Of a stretch of 64,000 nt of DNA, positions 9,957 to 19,192 are shown in pieces. A model generated the notes under the pieces. It saw only the letters and a program-made list of their open reading frames with translations, had not been told where the DNA came from and made no database searches. Every line of letters begins with the position of its first letter. The stretch's first letter is position 1. Source of the stretch: Castellaniella sp036379515 (GTDB taxonomy: Bacteria > Pseudomonadota > Gammaproteobacteria > Burkholderiales > Burkholderiaceae_B); NCBI RefSeq assembly GCF_036379515.1, contig NZ_DASVGN010000003.1, positions 1 to 64,000 on the forward strand, in the 5' to 3' direction. The position numbers and the translations under genes were made by a program.

Positions 9957-11144
9957 TCAGTTCGCAAACGCGGCGATGCCCGTAATGGCTCGCCCCAGGA
10001 TCAGCGCGTGCACGTCGTGGGTCCCTTCGTAGGTATTGACCACCTCGAGATTCACCAGATGACGCGCGATGCAGAACTCGTCGGAGATGCCATTGCCGCC
10101 CAGCATGTCTCGGGCCAAGCGGGCAATGTCCAGCGCCTTGCCGCACGAATTGCGCTTGATGAGCGAGGTCACTTCTACTACGGACGCGCCTTCGTCCTTG
10201 AGCCTCGCCACGCGCAGCACAGCCTGCAACCCCAGCGTGATCTCGGTGAGCATATCGGCCAGCTTTTTCTGGATCAGCTGATTGGCTGCCAAAGGTCGTC
10301 CGAACTGCTGCCGGTCGATCACATACTGGCGAGCCGTCTCGTAACACGCCTCGGCAGCGCCCAAGGCCCCCCAGGCGATCCCGAAACGCGCCGAATTCAA
10401 GCAAGTGAACGGGCCTTTGAGGCCACGGACTTCAGGGAACGCATTGTCGTCCGGAACAAAGACCTGATCGAGCACGATTTCACCTGTGACCGAGGCCCGC
10501 AAGCCCACTTTGCCATGAATTGCAGGCGCGGAAAGCCCCTTCATCCCTTTCTCGAGAATGAAACCACGAATCACCCCTTCGTCATCCTTGGCCCACACCA
10601 CGAACACATCGGCAATCGGGCTATTGGTGATCCAGGTCTTGGCGCCTGACAAGGTGAAACCTCCCGACACCTTCTTTGCGCGCGTCACCATGGAGCCTGG
10701 ATCGGAGCCGTGATCAGGCTCAGTCAGGCCAAAACAGCCAATGAGCTCGCCGGTAGCCAGGCGCGGCAGATATTTTTGCTTTTGGGCTTCAGTGCCGAAG
10801 GCATTGATGGGCACCATCACCAATGAGCTCTGCACGCTCATCATGGAGCGGTAACCCGAATCGACTCGTTCGACTTCACGAGCGACGAGCCCGTAGCTCA
10901 CGTAGTTCAACCCCGCGCCACCGTATTGTTCAGGGATGGTGATCCCGAGCAGGCCCAGCTCACCCATCTCACGAAAGATCGACGGGTCTGCCTTCTCGTG
11001 ACGAAACGCTTCTTGTACTCGCGGCGCCAGCCGGCCTTGGCAATAGTCATGCGCGGCATCGCGAATCATGCGTTCGGTGTCGCTGAGCTGGGCATCGAGC
11101 AAAAGAGGGTCCAGCCACTGGAACGGCGCGCGGGAAGATGACAT
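9957..11144 (-). CDS. gcdH: Glutaryl-CoA dehydrogenase
   Basis: A 395-residue acyl-CoA dehydrogenase that oxidises and decarboxylates glutaryl-CoA to crotonyl-CoA, the exit step of lysine, tryptophan and glutarate breakdown. Family features include the FAD-binding CFGLTEPDHGSDPGSM and WITNSPIADVFVVWAK segments. The catalytic Glu lies in VNTYEGTHDVHALILGRA (about residue 373), which is characteristic of GcdH. GGAG precedes the ATG. It lies downstream of an aldehyde dehydrogenase and an ABC transporter on the same strand but is separated from the dehydrogenase gene by a strong hairpin (11201-11231). Confidence 0.92.
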   Translation of the reverse strand: MSSSRAPFQWLDPLLLDAQLSDTERMIRDAAHDYCQGRLAPRVQEAFRHEKADPSIFREMGELGLLGITIPEQYGGAGLNYVSYGLVAREVERVDSGYRSMMSVQSSLVMVPINAFGTEAQKQKYLPRLATGELIGCFGLTEPDHGSDPGSMVTRAKKVSGGFTLSGAKTWITNSPIADVFVVWAKDDEGVIRGFILEKGMKGLSAPAIHGKVGLRASVTGEIVLDQVFVPDDNAFPEVRGLKGPFTCLNSARFGIAWGALGAAEACYETARQYVIDRQQFGRPLAANQLIQKKLADMLTEITLGLQAVLRVARLKDEGASVVEVTSLIKRNSCGKALDIARLARDMLGGNGISDEFCIARHLVNLEVVNTYEGTHDVHALILGRAITGIAAFAN

Positions 11145-11200
11145 GGGGAAGCTCCTGAAATGGAAATCTGCAAATAAGCTCGCAAGGGCGGTGCCCGGAA

Positions 11201-11231
11201 TGCGCCCGCCCTGACATACAGGGCGGGCGCA
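11201..11231 (-). terminator. Perfect 13-bp hairpin after the aldehyde dehydrogenase gene
   Basis: TGCGCCCGCCCTG and its exact complement flank a 5-nt loop (11214-11218), beginning 11 nt past the aldehyde dehydrogenase stop on the minus strand. There is no run of U after it, so it may be a pause, a processing site or a Rho-assisted terminator. It would isolate gcdH from the genes upstream. Confidence 0.6.
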
Positions 11232-11242
11232 CAGGCCGAATC

Positions 11243-12688
11243 CTAAACCCCCACCACCGACACCGCCTTGGTGTTCAGATGGGCTTCGATGGCTTCGTGG
11301 CCACCTTCAGTCCCGTAGCCAGAGTCCTTGATGCCACCAAACGGCAACTCGGCCGAAGGGGAAGCCGGCTGATTGATCCAGAGCATGCCGGCCTGAACTT
11401 CATCCGAAAGATACTGCACGTTCTTGAAGGACGTGGTGAATGCGTATGCCGCCAGCCCATACGACAGGCGGTTCGCCTCGTTGACGGCCTCGTCAAGGCG
11501 ATCGAAGGCGCGAATGCCGGCAATGGGGCCAAAGGGCTCGTTATTGAACAAATCGGCGTCGGTCTCGATACGGGTGACCACGGTCGGGGCGAAGAAATTG
11601 CCATGCTCGCCCACGCGCTTGCCGCCGGTGAGGATTTCGGCACCGCGCTGGCGCGCATCGTCGACCACCTTGGCCATGGCGGTCAGCCGGCGAGGATTCG
11701 CCAGCGGCCCCATCGTCGTACCCTCCACCAGGCCATCCCCCAGCTTGAGCGATTCGGCATGCTGCACAAAGGCCTGGGTGAATTCTTTCACCAGGCTGCG
11801 GTGCACCAGAAAGCGGGTGGGTGAAATGCAGACCTGACCGGCGTTGCGGAACTTTGACGCGGCCGAAACCTTGACGGCCAGGGCGACGTCAGCATCTTCA
11901 GCCACAATGACCGGAGCATGGCCACCGAGCTCCATGGTGACCCGCTTCATGTGTGCTCCGGCGAGCGCGGCCAGCTGCTTGCCGACCACGGTCGAGCCCG
12001 TGAACGTCACCTTGCGAATTACAGGGTGCGGGATCAGATAATTGGAAATCTCGGCTGGGTTGCCATACACCAGGCCCACCACCCCGGCAGGCACACCCGC
12101 GTCGACAAAAGCCTGAATGAGCGCGGCGGGTGAGGCAGGTGTTTCTTCAGCTGCTTTGCATAGAAACGAGCAGCCGGCGGCCAACGCAGCACCGATCTTG
12201 CGCACCACCTGGTTGATCGGGAAATTCCAGGGGGTGAAGGCGGCCACCGGCCCCACCGGCTCTTTGAGCGCCATCTGATGGGCAGCCGGATTGCGCGACG
12301 GCACGATGCGGCCATACACGCGCATGCCCTCATCGGCAAACCAGTCGATGATGTTGGCACCCGCCAGCGTTTCGCCCCTGGCCTCGGCCAGCGGCTTGCC
12401 TTGTTCCAGCGTCAGAATATGGGCGATGTCCTCGGCTCGTTCACGCAGCAGAGCTGCCGCACGGCGCATCATTGCAGCGCGCTCGAAGGCCGGAATCTTG
12501 CGCCAGGCATCGAAGCCCTTCTGCGCGGCCTCCAGGGCACGATCAAGGTCCCGAGTGCCTGCGCAAGCCACGCGGCCAATGACCTCGCCAGTCGCAGGAT
12601 TGAGCACATCCAAGGTTTTGCCATCGGCCGCGTCGACCCATTGGTTATTGATCAGAAGCTTGGTGTCAGGGTATTGAGCAGTCGTCAT
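11243..12688 (-). CDS. NAD(P)-dependent aldehyde dehydrogenase, succinate/glutarate-semialdehyde type (GabD/DavD-like)
   Basis: A 481-residue aldehyde dehydrogenase. The general base Glu is in TMELGGHAP (about 253) and the nucleophile Cys in NAGQVC (about 287). Length and the FTPWNFPINQ and FGGIKDSGYGTEGG motifs match the succinate-semialdehyde dehydrogenase group, which includes glutarate-semialdehyde dehydrogenase (DavD). An AAGGAT precedes the ATG. Lying between gcdH and the transporter operon, glutarate semialdehyde is an attractive substrate, but this is inferred from context. Alpha-ketoglutarate-semialdehyde dehydrogenase is another member of this group and cannot be ruled out. Confidence 0.8.
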   Translation of the reverse strand: MTTAQYPDTKLLINNQWVDAADGKTLDVLNPATGEVIGRVACAGTRDLDRALEAAQKGFDAWRKIPAFERAAMMRRAAALLRERAEDIAHILTLEQGKPLAEARGETLAGANIIDWFADEGMRVYGRIVPSRNPAAHQMALKEPVGPVAAFTPWNFPINQVVRKIGAALAAGCSFLCKAAEETPASPAALIQAFVDAGVPAGVVGLVYGNPAEISNYLIPHPVIRKVTFTGSTVVGKQLAALAGAHMKRVTMELGGHAPVIVAEDADVALAVKVSAASKFRNAGQVCISPTRFLVHRSLVKEFTQAFVQHAESLKLGDGLVEGTTMGPLANPRRLTAMAKVVDDARQRGAEILTGGKRVGEHGNFFAPTVVTRIETDADLFNNEPFGPIAGIRAFDRLDEAVNEANRLSYGLAAYAFTTSFKNVQYLSDEVQAGMLWINQPASPSAELPFGGIKDSGYGTEGGHEAIEAHLNTKAVSVVGV

Positions 12689-12778
12689 TCTTTAATCCTT
12701 ACGAAACAGTCTTTCACGTCGAAACCAGAAGCACTCGAACAAAGTGCCTCCTTGATCATAGCCCGCCGAAATTGAATC

Positions 12779-12803
12779 GGGGGCGGACCCCAGATCCGCC
12801 CCC
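12779..12803 (-). terminator. Hairpin downstream of the ABC substrate-binding protein gene
   Basis: GGGGGCGGA and TCCGCCCCC form a perfect 9-bp stem with a 7-nt loop, 20 nt past the stop of the periplasmic protein gene. No U-run follows on the minus strand, so termination efficiency is uncertain. It probably ends the transporter operon. Confidence 0.5.
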
Positions 12804-12823
12804 GCGCCATCAACTTCCGATCA

Positions 12824-14002
12824 TCACTTCTTCACGTAAGGAACCATCTTGCCATCCTTCACGATGACGCGGCGGTAAGACTCACTCTTTTGCATGCCGT
12901 CCTTGTCGAACGCCTTGCTGCCGGTGACGCCAGCGTAATTCTGAGACACCGGAATCAGGGCATCGCGAATGGCGTCGGCATTCGATGCCTTCGCCTTCTG
13001 GATGGCCAAAGCCACGAGCATCGCGGAATCGTAAGCATAGCTGCTGAACACGGTCGTCGGGCCTGCCCCAAACTTCTTCGTGAAGTCGGCGGTATAGGCA
13101 TCGTAGGCCGGGCCGGCGGCACCCGGTTCCAGACCCTTGATGCCTTCACCCACCTGAGGCGACTTCTGGATGTCAGTCACCCACAGCGACGGATAATCGG
13201 CATACCAGTTCTGCGACACCTGAATACCCAGCTGATAAGCCTCTTGCAACATCAGGCGCGCGTCAGCGCCATAGGCCGTAAAGAGCACGGCACCCGGCTT
13301 TTGTGAAACCGTGCGCCGCAAATCGGCGTTGTAATCAGACTTGCCTTCTTCGTAGCGGACCTTGGTCACGCAATCTGCGCCATCTTTGGACTTGAGCTCG
13401 TTGCAGGACTGGATTTCCATCCCCACACCAAACGGATTGTTCGCCGCCAGGCTGCCATAGGTCTTGGCGCCCGAATCCTCGTGGGCAAAGTCCGCAATGG
13501 CCTTACCCATCAGGTCGTCGAGCCCCATGGCGCTAAACAGGTAGGGTCCGATCTTGCGCAGCTCTGGAGAGGTGGACGACGAGCAGATCTCGACCACCTT
13601 GGACTTCTGCGCAAACTGGCCAGTAGGCACACACACGCCGCTGGACAGAATCCCCAGAACGACCGGCACTTTGTCGACGTTTACCAGCTTGCGCATGGCA
13701 TCCAGGGCCGAAGCCGGCCGCGACTCGGTATCTTCGATCACCAATTTGATCGTCCCACCCAGCACCTTCGGATCGACCTTGACCGCGCTACCGCCTTTCA
13801 TGGGGATGTCGTGGCCCTGATTGATCTGATCGATCGCCAGTTGAATGCCCTGGGAGATGTCCTTGCCTTGAATGGCATTGGTGCCCGTGAGCGGCACGAG
13901 CACGCCAATCTTGATGTCGGCGGCCGATGCGGGGCTGACCAGGCCTGCACAAAAAAGCGCCGCCGTTACGCCTGCAGCGAAATGAACGAGTTGCTTCTTC
14001 AT
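12824..14002 (-). CDS. ABC transporter periplasmic binding protein, branched-chain amino acid (Liv) type
   Basis: A 392-residue type I periplasmic binding protein. A signal peptide (MKKQLVHF, a hydrophobic core, then SPASA) is followed by the mature start ADIKIGVLVPLTG, typical of LivJ/LivK-like receptors. The frame extends to 14047, but the ATG at 14002 has a GGAG at good distance and a proper signal peptide. It is the last gene of the livHMGF transporter set, separated from livF by 112 nt that hold an inverted repeat. The ligand cannot be read from sequence; the neighbours suggest an amino acid or a related amine-containing acid. Confidence 0.88.
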   Translation of the reverse strand: MKKQLVHFAAGVTAALFCAGLVSPASAADIKIGVLVPLTGTNAIQGKDISQGIQLAIDQINQGHDIPMKGGSAVKVDPKVLGGTIKLVIEDTESRPASALDAMRKLVNVDKVPVVLGILSSGVCVPTGQFAQKSKVVEICSSSTSPELRKIGPYLFSAMGLDDLMGKAIADFAHEDSGAKTYGSLAANNPFGVGMEIQSCNELKSKDGADCVTKVRYEEGKSDYNADLRRTVSQKPGAVLFTAYGADARLMLQEAYQLGIQVSQNWYADYPSLWVTDIQKSPQVGEGIKGLEPGAAGPAYDAYTADFTKKFGAGPTTVFSSYAYDSAMLVALAIQKAKASNADAIRDALIPVSQNYAGVTGSKAFDKDGMQKSESYRRVIVKDGKMVPYVKK

Positions 14003-14067
14003 AGCGTTTGTCTCCTGTTGAACATTTAATGCATCCAGCAGCCGCACTCTGGCGGCGGGTACTCAAT

Positions 14068-14089
14068 ACCCCCACCCGAGGGTGAGGGT
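14068..14089 (-). repeat. Intercistronic inverted repeat between livF and the binding-protein gene
   Basis: ACCCCCACCC and GGGTGAGGGT are separated by 2 nt. In the minus-strand mRNA they form a 9-bp stem with one G-U pair. Binding-protein genes of ABC operons often need far higher expression than the membrane genes, and stems at such junctions can protect or process mRNA. Function here is a guess. Confidence 0.45.
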
Positions 14090-14114
14090 CACGTTCGCGA
14101 GCTCGGCACCGGAT

Positions 14115-14831
14115 CTAGTCCTTGGCAGTCCCGAGATAGGCTTCACGAATTTTTTCATCCGTCAGTATTTTGTCTGCCGGACCTTCAAAAGCTTTGCAGC
14201 CATCAGCCATCACAATGCCGGTCGTCGAGGCTCGCAAGGACAGCTCTGCATTCTGTTCCACGATCAGCACCGTGCGCCCTTGCGTGTTGATCTCACGAAT
14301 TTTCTCGAAGACCTCGGCGGCGATGCGGGGCGAAAGCGCTGCCGTCGGCTCATCGAGCAACAGCAACCGGGGCTCGGTCATCAAGGCCCGCGCCAGCGCC
14401 AGCATCTGGCGCTCACCGCCACTCATGGTGTGAACACGCTGGCGTCGGCGCTCGGCCAGCCGGGGAAAGCGCTCGTACTGCAGGGCAATGCGCCTCCCCA
14501 GCAGCTCGCGAGTCAGCGTGTAGCCGCCCATCTTCAGGTTTTCTTCGACCGAAAGGGATGGAAACACATTGTCGAGCTGTGGCACGAACGCAATGCCTTT
14601 AGAGACGCGGACATGCGCTGGCAAGGCAGTGACTTCGTCACCGTCAAAGCTGACCGTGCCGGCACGCGGAATGAGGTACCCCATCAGGGCTTTGAGCAAC
14701 GTGGACTTCCCGGCCCCGTTGGGCCCGATGATGGTGGTGACCTTCCCTTCGGCGACGTCCAGGTCGACTCCGTGCAGGATCTCGGTATCACCGTAGCCAG
14801 CCACCAGATTTTCAACGCGTAGAATGCCCAT
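14115..14831 (-). CDS. livF: ABC transporter ATP-binding protein, LivF type
   Basis: A 238-residue ABC ATPase with Walker A GPNGAGKST (about residues 33-41), signature MSGGERQMLALARALM and Walker B LLLLDEPTAALSP. Its length and the KILTDEKIREAYLG C-terminus match LivF of the branched-chain amino acid uptake family. It powers import together with LivG and the two permeases upstream. It starts 4 nt after the livG stop. Confidence 0.9.
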   Translation of the reverse strand: MGILRVENLVAGYGDTEILHGVDLDVAEGKVTTIIGPNGAGKSTLLKALMGYLIPRAGTVSFDGDEVTALPAHVRVSKGIAFVPQLDNVFPSLSVEENLKMGGYTLTRELLGRRIALQYERFPRLAERRRQRVHTMSGGERQMLALARALMTEPRLLLLDEPTAALSPRIAAEVFEKIREINTQGRTVLIVEQNAELSLRASTTGIVMADGCKAFEGPADKILTDEKIREAYLGTAKD

Positions 14832-14835
14832 GTAC

Positions 14836-15630
14836 TTACCCCTGTGTCGCTATTTCTGCCGGGGTGCCCACTTCTCCCCCAGCTGCGATGTAGGCCCGCA
14901 GCACGTCTTCGCGCGCCAGGACTGCCTCTACCGGCCCTTCCGCCAACACGCGACCCATGTCGAGCACACATATGGTGTCGCATAATTCGCGAATCACTGC
15001 CATGTTGTGCTCGATGATGAGGAAGGTTTCACCATCCTTTTGCAACTGCTTGATGACCTCGACGATATCGTCGATCAGGCGGGGATTGACACCCGCAACA
15101 GGCTCATCGAGCAGAATGAGTCGTGGCCGCGCCATGAGAACCTGCACCAGCGCCAGCAACTTCTTCTGACCGCCGGACAGCCCGCCCGCAAGTTCGTTGG
15201 CGTGGTTCTGCAGCTTCACCAGTTCAAGCAGATGCCACGCACGTTCGAGGTTGCGCTGTTCTTCGCGCCGCACGGCCCACGGGTGCAACGCCGCCATGAT
15301 GACCTGCTCACCCAGTTGCTGGCGAGCCCCCAGCAGCATGTTCTCCATGACCGTCATGCGCTGAGGATTAAGCGTGATCTGGAAGGTTCGACACAACCCC
15401 ATGCGCGCGATTTTGTAGGGCGGGCTACCTTCAATGGACTGGCCATCAAACGTGATGCGCCCCGAAGTCGGCCGGAGAAAGCCCGAAATGATATTGACCA
15501 GCGTGGTCTTGCCCGACCCGTTGGGGCCAATCAGGCCTGTAATCTTGCCTTCCTCGGCTGTCAGCGAAACGTCATGCAAGGCAATCAGGCCGCCAAAATG
15601 GCGTGCGACTCGGTCCACTTCAAGAAGCAT
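14836..15630 (-). CDS. livG: ABC transporter ATP-binding protein, LivG type
   Basis: A 264-residue ABC ATPase with Walker A GPNGSGKTTL, signature LSGGQKKLLALVQVLM and Walker B LILLDEPVAGVNP. The VNIISGFLRP insert after Walker A is typical of LivG. The longest frame begins at 15678, but the ATG at 15630 is preceded by GGAG and gives the usual LivG start (LLEVDRVARHFGG). It overlaps the 3' end of livM by 11 nt, so the two genes are probably translationally coupled. Confidence 0.9.
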   Translation of the reverse strand: MLLEVDRVARHFGGLIALHDVSLTAEEGKITGLIGPNGSGKTTLVNIISGFLRPTSGRITFDGQSIEGSPPYKIARMGLCRTFQITLNPQRMTVMENMLLGARQQLGEQVIMAALHPWAVRREEQRNLERAWHLLELVKLQNHANELAGGLSGGQKKLLALVQVLMARPRLILLDEPVAGVNPRLIDDIVEVIKQLQKDGETFLIIEHNMAVIRELCDTICVLDMGRVLAEGPVEAVLAREDVLRAYIAAGGEVGTPAEIATQG

Positions 15631-16570
15631 GGCGTTCTCCAGGCCGAGCTGACGGCGACACCCCACCCGGGCGACCATAGCGGCGCTTGCGCTCGGGTAC
15701 CAGACCGCGCGGCAGGTACAGGATGACCAGGATGATCAGCACGCCGATCAGCACCATGCGCAGCGCCGCAACCGTGGCCGAATACTGAGAGGGCACGTCG
15801 ATGAAGCGCGTGGAGTTGTAGATGAACTCGACCACCAGCGTACCCACCAGCGCCCCCAGGTTGTTGCCCGGCCCGCCCATGATCACCATGGCCCAGACCA
15901 GAAAAGTTTCCATCGGCAAGAAGAACCGAGGATCGATGAAACCCACGAAGTGCGCGTAGATGCTGCCGCCGGCTGCCGCCAACGCCCCCCCAATGATGAG
16001 TGCGCTGATGCGGGCACGGCGCACGTCTTTCCCGAGTGCCCTCGCAACTTCGTCGCTTTCGCGAATGCCCTTGAGCAGCCGGCCATAGGGGGTGCGATCC
16101 AGCCAGGTCACCAGCCAATAGGCGGCCCCGACACAGACGACCACCAGTGCCAGGTAGAAATAGCCATATTGCGCTGTTGTGAACAGGCCCTGAAATGGTG
16201 CGGGAATATTGGTGATGCCATACGAGGCACCCACGTAATCGCTTCCCAGGTTGGTGTTCAGGAAGATGATGCGGATGAGCTCGGCAGCCGCCAGCGTCGC
16301 GATCCCCCAATAATCTTGCCGCAGATCGCCAATGGGCAAGGCCATGAGCGCCCCCAGGACCCCACCCGCGACGATGGCCAGAATGAACCCCACGCCAATG
16401 GGCCACCCCAGGATGGCCGTCGCGATGCTGGAGGCGTAAGCGCCCACCATGAAAAACGCCACCTGACCAAAATTGACCAGCCCGGTGCGACCATACTGGA
16501 AGCTGAGGCTCAAACTCATGAGGCCATAGATGCCGACGATCGTCAGCAAATAGACGAGAAAACTGATCAT
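15620..16570 (-). CDS. livM: ABC transporter permease, LivM type
   Basis: A 316-residue polytopic membrane protein. It shows repeated hydrophobic segments and the family core SLSFQYGRTGLVNFGQVAFFMVG, split here as FQYGRTGLVNFG and VAFFMVGAYAS, plus the cytoplasmic EAA-like loop GRLLKGIRESDEVARALGKD. The frame is open to 16714, but that region is the end of livH. The ATG at 16570 overlaps the livH stop in an ATGA arrangement. With LivH it forms the transmembrane channel of the importer. Confidence 0.9.
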   Translation of the reverse strand: MISFLVYLLTIVGIYGLMSLSLSFQYGRTGLVNFGQVAFFMVGAYASSIATAILGWPIGVGFILAIVAGGVLGALMALPIGDLRQDYWGIATLAAAELIRIIFLNTNLGSDYVGASYGITNIPAPFQGLFTTAQYGYFYLALVVVCVGAAYWLVTWLDRTPYGRLLKGIRESDEVARALGKDVRRARISALIIGGALAAAGGSIYAHFVGFIDPRFFLPMETFLVWAMVIMGGPGNNLGALVGTLVVEFIYNSTRFIDVPSQYSATVAALRMVLIGVLIILVILYLPRGLVPERKRRYGRPGGVSPSARPGERHAS

Positions 16571-17487
16571 CGCGCGCGCCTCCCCAGTATCCCCTTGGGG
16601 AGCACCAGCAGAATCAGAATCAGAATGGCAAAGGAAATGCCCGTCTTGTAGCCGACTGGAATGTAAAGATCGCTGGCGGACGTGAGCCCCAGAACATGTC
16701 CCAGCGGGGCCCAATTGATGAACAGCCCGACGTTTTCGGCAAACGCCACGATGCAGGCGCCCAGGACCGCGCCGTAAATATTGCCAATGCCGCCGACGAT
16801 GGCGGCCGCAAACACGGCCAGCATGATCTGCAGCCCCATATCAGACTGGATCTGAGCCACCAGGCCCAGCATGATGCCGCCCAGTGCCCCCAGCCCTGCG
16901 CCAATGAACCAGACGATGCGGATGATGCGCTCAGTGAAAATGCCACTGGCTTCGGAGAGCTGTTGATTGTCGGCCGTGGCCCGCATGGCGACCCCCAGCT
17001 TGGTCCGCGTCAGGAGCAAATGAAACGCCAGCATGGACAGGGCCGCTGCCGCAATCACGGCCGCGCCGGCGGGCGACAGGCGCCCGTCGAAGATGACCCA
17101 GGGGCGCGCAAGAGGAATCGGATACGAATGCGCGCTGGCTCCCCAGATCGCCTGAACGCCATATTGCATGACGATGCCCAAGCCAAAGGAGGCAATCATC
17201 AAGATGGCCGGAGAACTGTTGCGCAACTTGGCAAATATCAGGCGATCGCTCAGGACGCCCAAGCCGCCCGTCACGACGCAGGCTACCACAGCGCCAACCG
17301 GAATCGCCCACCCCGCCGGAAGTGGCAGGTTCAGGCTCACCATCAGGGCAATGAACGCCCCAATGGTTCCGAACTGCACATGGGCGAAACTCGCAAACCG
17401 AAGAATGTCGTAGACCATGGTCAGGCCTACGGCAATCAGGGCCAGCTCGGACGCCCGGGTAAGGCTGTCAATGATGACCTGGAACAC
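16567..17487 (-). CDS. livH: ABC transporter permease, LivH type
   Basis: A 306-residue permease with about eight hydrophobic stretches and LivH landmarks (ELALIAVGLTMVYDILRF, then the loop TKLGVAMRATADNQQLSEASG). An ATG at 17502 is possible, but a GTG five codons in (17487) has GGAGG 5-6 nt upstream, so I take the GTG. Either way the start lies inside the end of the TPP-enzyme gene, which ties the transporter to that enzyme's operon. Confidence 0.88.
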   Translation of the reverse strand: MFQVIIDSLTRASELALIAVGLTMVYDILRFASFAHVQFGTIGAFIALMVSLNLPLPAGWAIPVGAVVACVVTGGLGVLSDRLIFAKLRNSSPAILMIASFGLGIVMQYGVQAIWGASAHSYPIPLARPWVIFDGRLSPAGAAVIAAAALSMLAFHLLLTRTKLGVAMRATADNQQLSEASGIFTERIIRIVWFIGAGLGALGGIMLGLVAQIQSDMGLQIMLAVFAAAIVGGIGNIYGAVLGACIVAFAENVGLFINWAPLGHVLGLTSASDLYIPVGYKTGISFAILILILLVLPKGILGRRAR

Positions 17488-19192
17488 GGCGGTCCTCCGC
17501 ATGGGGAATCTGCGACGACGCGCCAGCTCGCAGCTTGGCTATCGTGGTGGTGGGCGTAATGGCTTCCGGATCAAGGATGCAATGCACGATGGCCGGCAGG
17601 CCGCTGGCCATGGCTCGCGCCAGTGCAGGCCCAAAGTCCTCGGTCTTTTCAACCCGCTCGCCATACCCTCCAAATGCGCGCGCATACGCAGCAAAATCCG
17701 GGTTGACCAAGGTCGTGGCCGAGACCCGGCCCGGATAGTGACGCTCCTGGTGCATCCGGATGGTACCCAGCATATGGTTGTCGATGATGATGACGAGGAT
17801 GGGCAGTCGATACTGCACGGCCGTCGCGAATTCCTGGCCATGCATCATGAAGCTGCCGTCGCCGGTGAAACACACTACCGTGCGGTCGGGGAGTATCCGC
17901 TTGGCCGCCACGGCAGCCGGAAGGCCGTAACCCATGGAACCGGACGTAGGTGCCAGCTGCGTGTCGTAGGCACGAAAATGGTAGAAGCGGTGAATCCAGG
18001 TCGCGTAATTGCCGGCACCATTCGTGATGATGGCGTCATCAGGCAAGGTCGCATTCAGGTGCGCCACAATCTGGCCCATCTGCAAGGGGCCTGGAACCTG
18101 AATCTTCGAGGGGTCGCTCCAGGCCTGGCGCGCAGCGTGAAGCGCGCTGCACCGCGCGCGGCGCGCCTCGGTTGAAGTACTGGCCAGGCCATCCACCAGG
18201 CCAACCCAGGTGCGCGCCGTGCACGCCATGGCAACATCGGCCTGATACACGCGATTGAGCTCATTGACGTCGGGATGCACATGCACCAAAGCCTGCGCCA
18301 TCTGGGGAATCCCGAACAGCGTGTAGCTTTGCGAAGGGACCTCGGAGAGGCGCCCGCCGACAGCAAGAATCAGATCGGATTCACGAATCGCCGCGAGCAG
18401 CCTGGGGTCGCCCCCCAGGCCCAGGTCGCCGATAAAACAAGGGTGCTCCACCGAACACAGCATCTGCCGGCGAAACTGCACAGCCACGGGAATCGCATGG
18501 CGCGCCGCAAAGTCACCAAATGCGCGAACCGATTCTGCATCCCAGGTACTCCCCCCCAGAATGGCCAAAGGCCGCTGTGCCCGTGCCAGCAGAGCCTCGA
18601 ACGCCTGAATCTGTGCAGGGGTCGGCTGGGTGTCGGTGCGCACGCACGGCCGGGCATCGGCGACTTCAAGGGTTTCGGTCAGCACGTCTTCTGGCAACGC
18701 CAGCACCACGGGCCCCGGGCGACCCGACTGTGCCACGTGAAAGGCGCGCGCCAGATACTCGGGAATGCGCTCGGCCTGGTCGATCTCGGCAGCCCACTTC
18801 ACCTGTGACCCGAAGACTGCGCGGTAATCCATTTCCTGGAAGGCTTCGCGGTCACGATGGCCTCGCGCGATCTGGCCCACGAGCAGAATCATGGGCGTGG
18901 AATCCTGGGAAGCAATATGGATGCCGGCCACGGCGTTCGACGCTCCCGGGGCCCGCGTCACCATACAGATCCCCGGGCGTCCGGTGAGCTTGCCGTAAGC
19001 CTCGGCCATCATGGCTGCGCCGCCCTCTTGGCGACACACTGTGACGGGGATGCCAGAATCATATAGGCCATCGAGGACCGCCAGATAGCTTTCACCTGGT
19101 ACACAGAAAACCTGCTCTACGCCATGAATGCGCAGCTGATCCACCAACACGTGACCCGCAAGGCGCCTGCGGGGGGACGATGCTTCCGTCAT
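17468..19192 (-). CDS. Thiamine-pyrophosphate-dependent enzyme, acetolactate synthase/2-oxoacid decarboxylase superfamily
   Basis: A 574-residue protein with the three TPP-enzyme domains in order. The N-terminal PYR domain has the catalytic Glu in VTVCRQEGGAAMMAEAYG (Glu about residue 56), followed by a central domain. The C-terminal PP domain has the cofactor motif starting GDGSFMMHGQEFATA and ending IIIDN. It could be a 2-oxoacid decarboxylase or an acetolactate synthase-like enzyme; the substrate is not evident. The start at 19192 overlaps the stop of the upstream cyclodeaminase-family gene (ATGA), and the gene overlaps livH. Placement beside aminoadipate-semialdehyde and glutaryl-CoA dehydrogenases makes 2-oxoadipate a candidate substrate, by inference only. 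Confidence 0.8.
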   Translation of the reverse strand: MTEASSPRRRLAGHVLVDQLRIHGVEQVFCVPGESYLAVLDGLYDSGIPVTVCRQEGGAAMMAEAYGKLTGRPGICMVTRAPGASNAVAGIHIASQDSTPMILLVGQIARGHRDREAFQEMDYRAVFGSQVKWAAEIDQAERIPEYLARAFHVAQSGRPGPVVLALPEDVLTETLEVADARPCVRTDTQPTPAQIQAFEALLARAQRPLAILGGSTWDAESVRAFGDFAARHAIPVAVQFRRQMLCSVEHPCFIGDLGLGGDPRLLAAIRESDLILAVGGRLSEVPSQSYTLFGIPQMAQALVHVHPDVNELNRVYQADVAMACTARTWVGLVDGLASTSTEARRARCSALHAARQAWSDPSKIQVPGPLQMGQIVAHLNATLPDDAIITNGAGNYATWIHRFYHFRAYDTQLAPTSGSMGYGLPAAVAAKRILPDRTVVCFTGDGSFMMHGQEFATAVQYRLPILVIIIDNHMLGTIRMHQERHYPGRVSATTLVNPDFAAYARAFGGYGERVEKTEDFGPALARAMASGLPAIVHCILDPEAITPTTTIAKLRAGASSQIPHAEDRRVPGHH

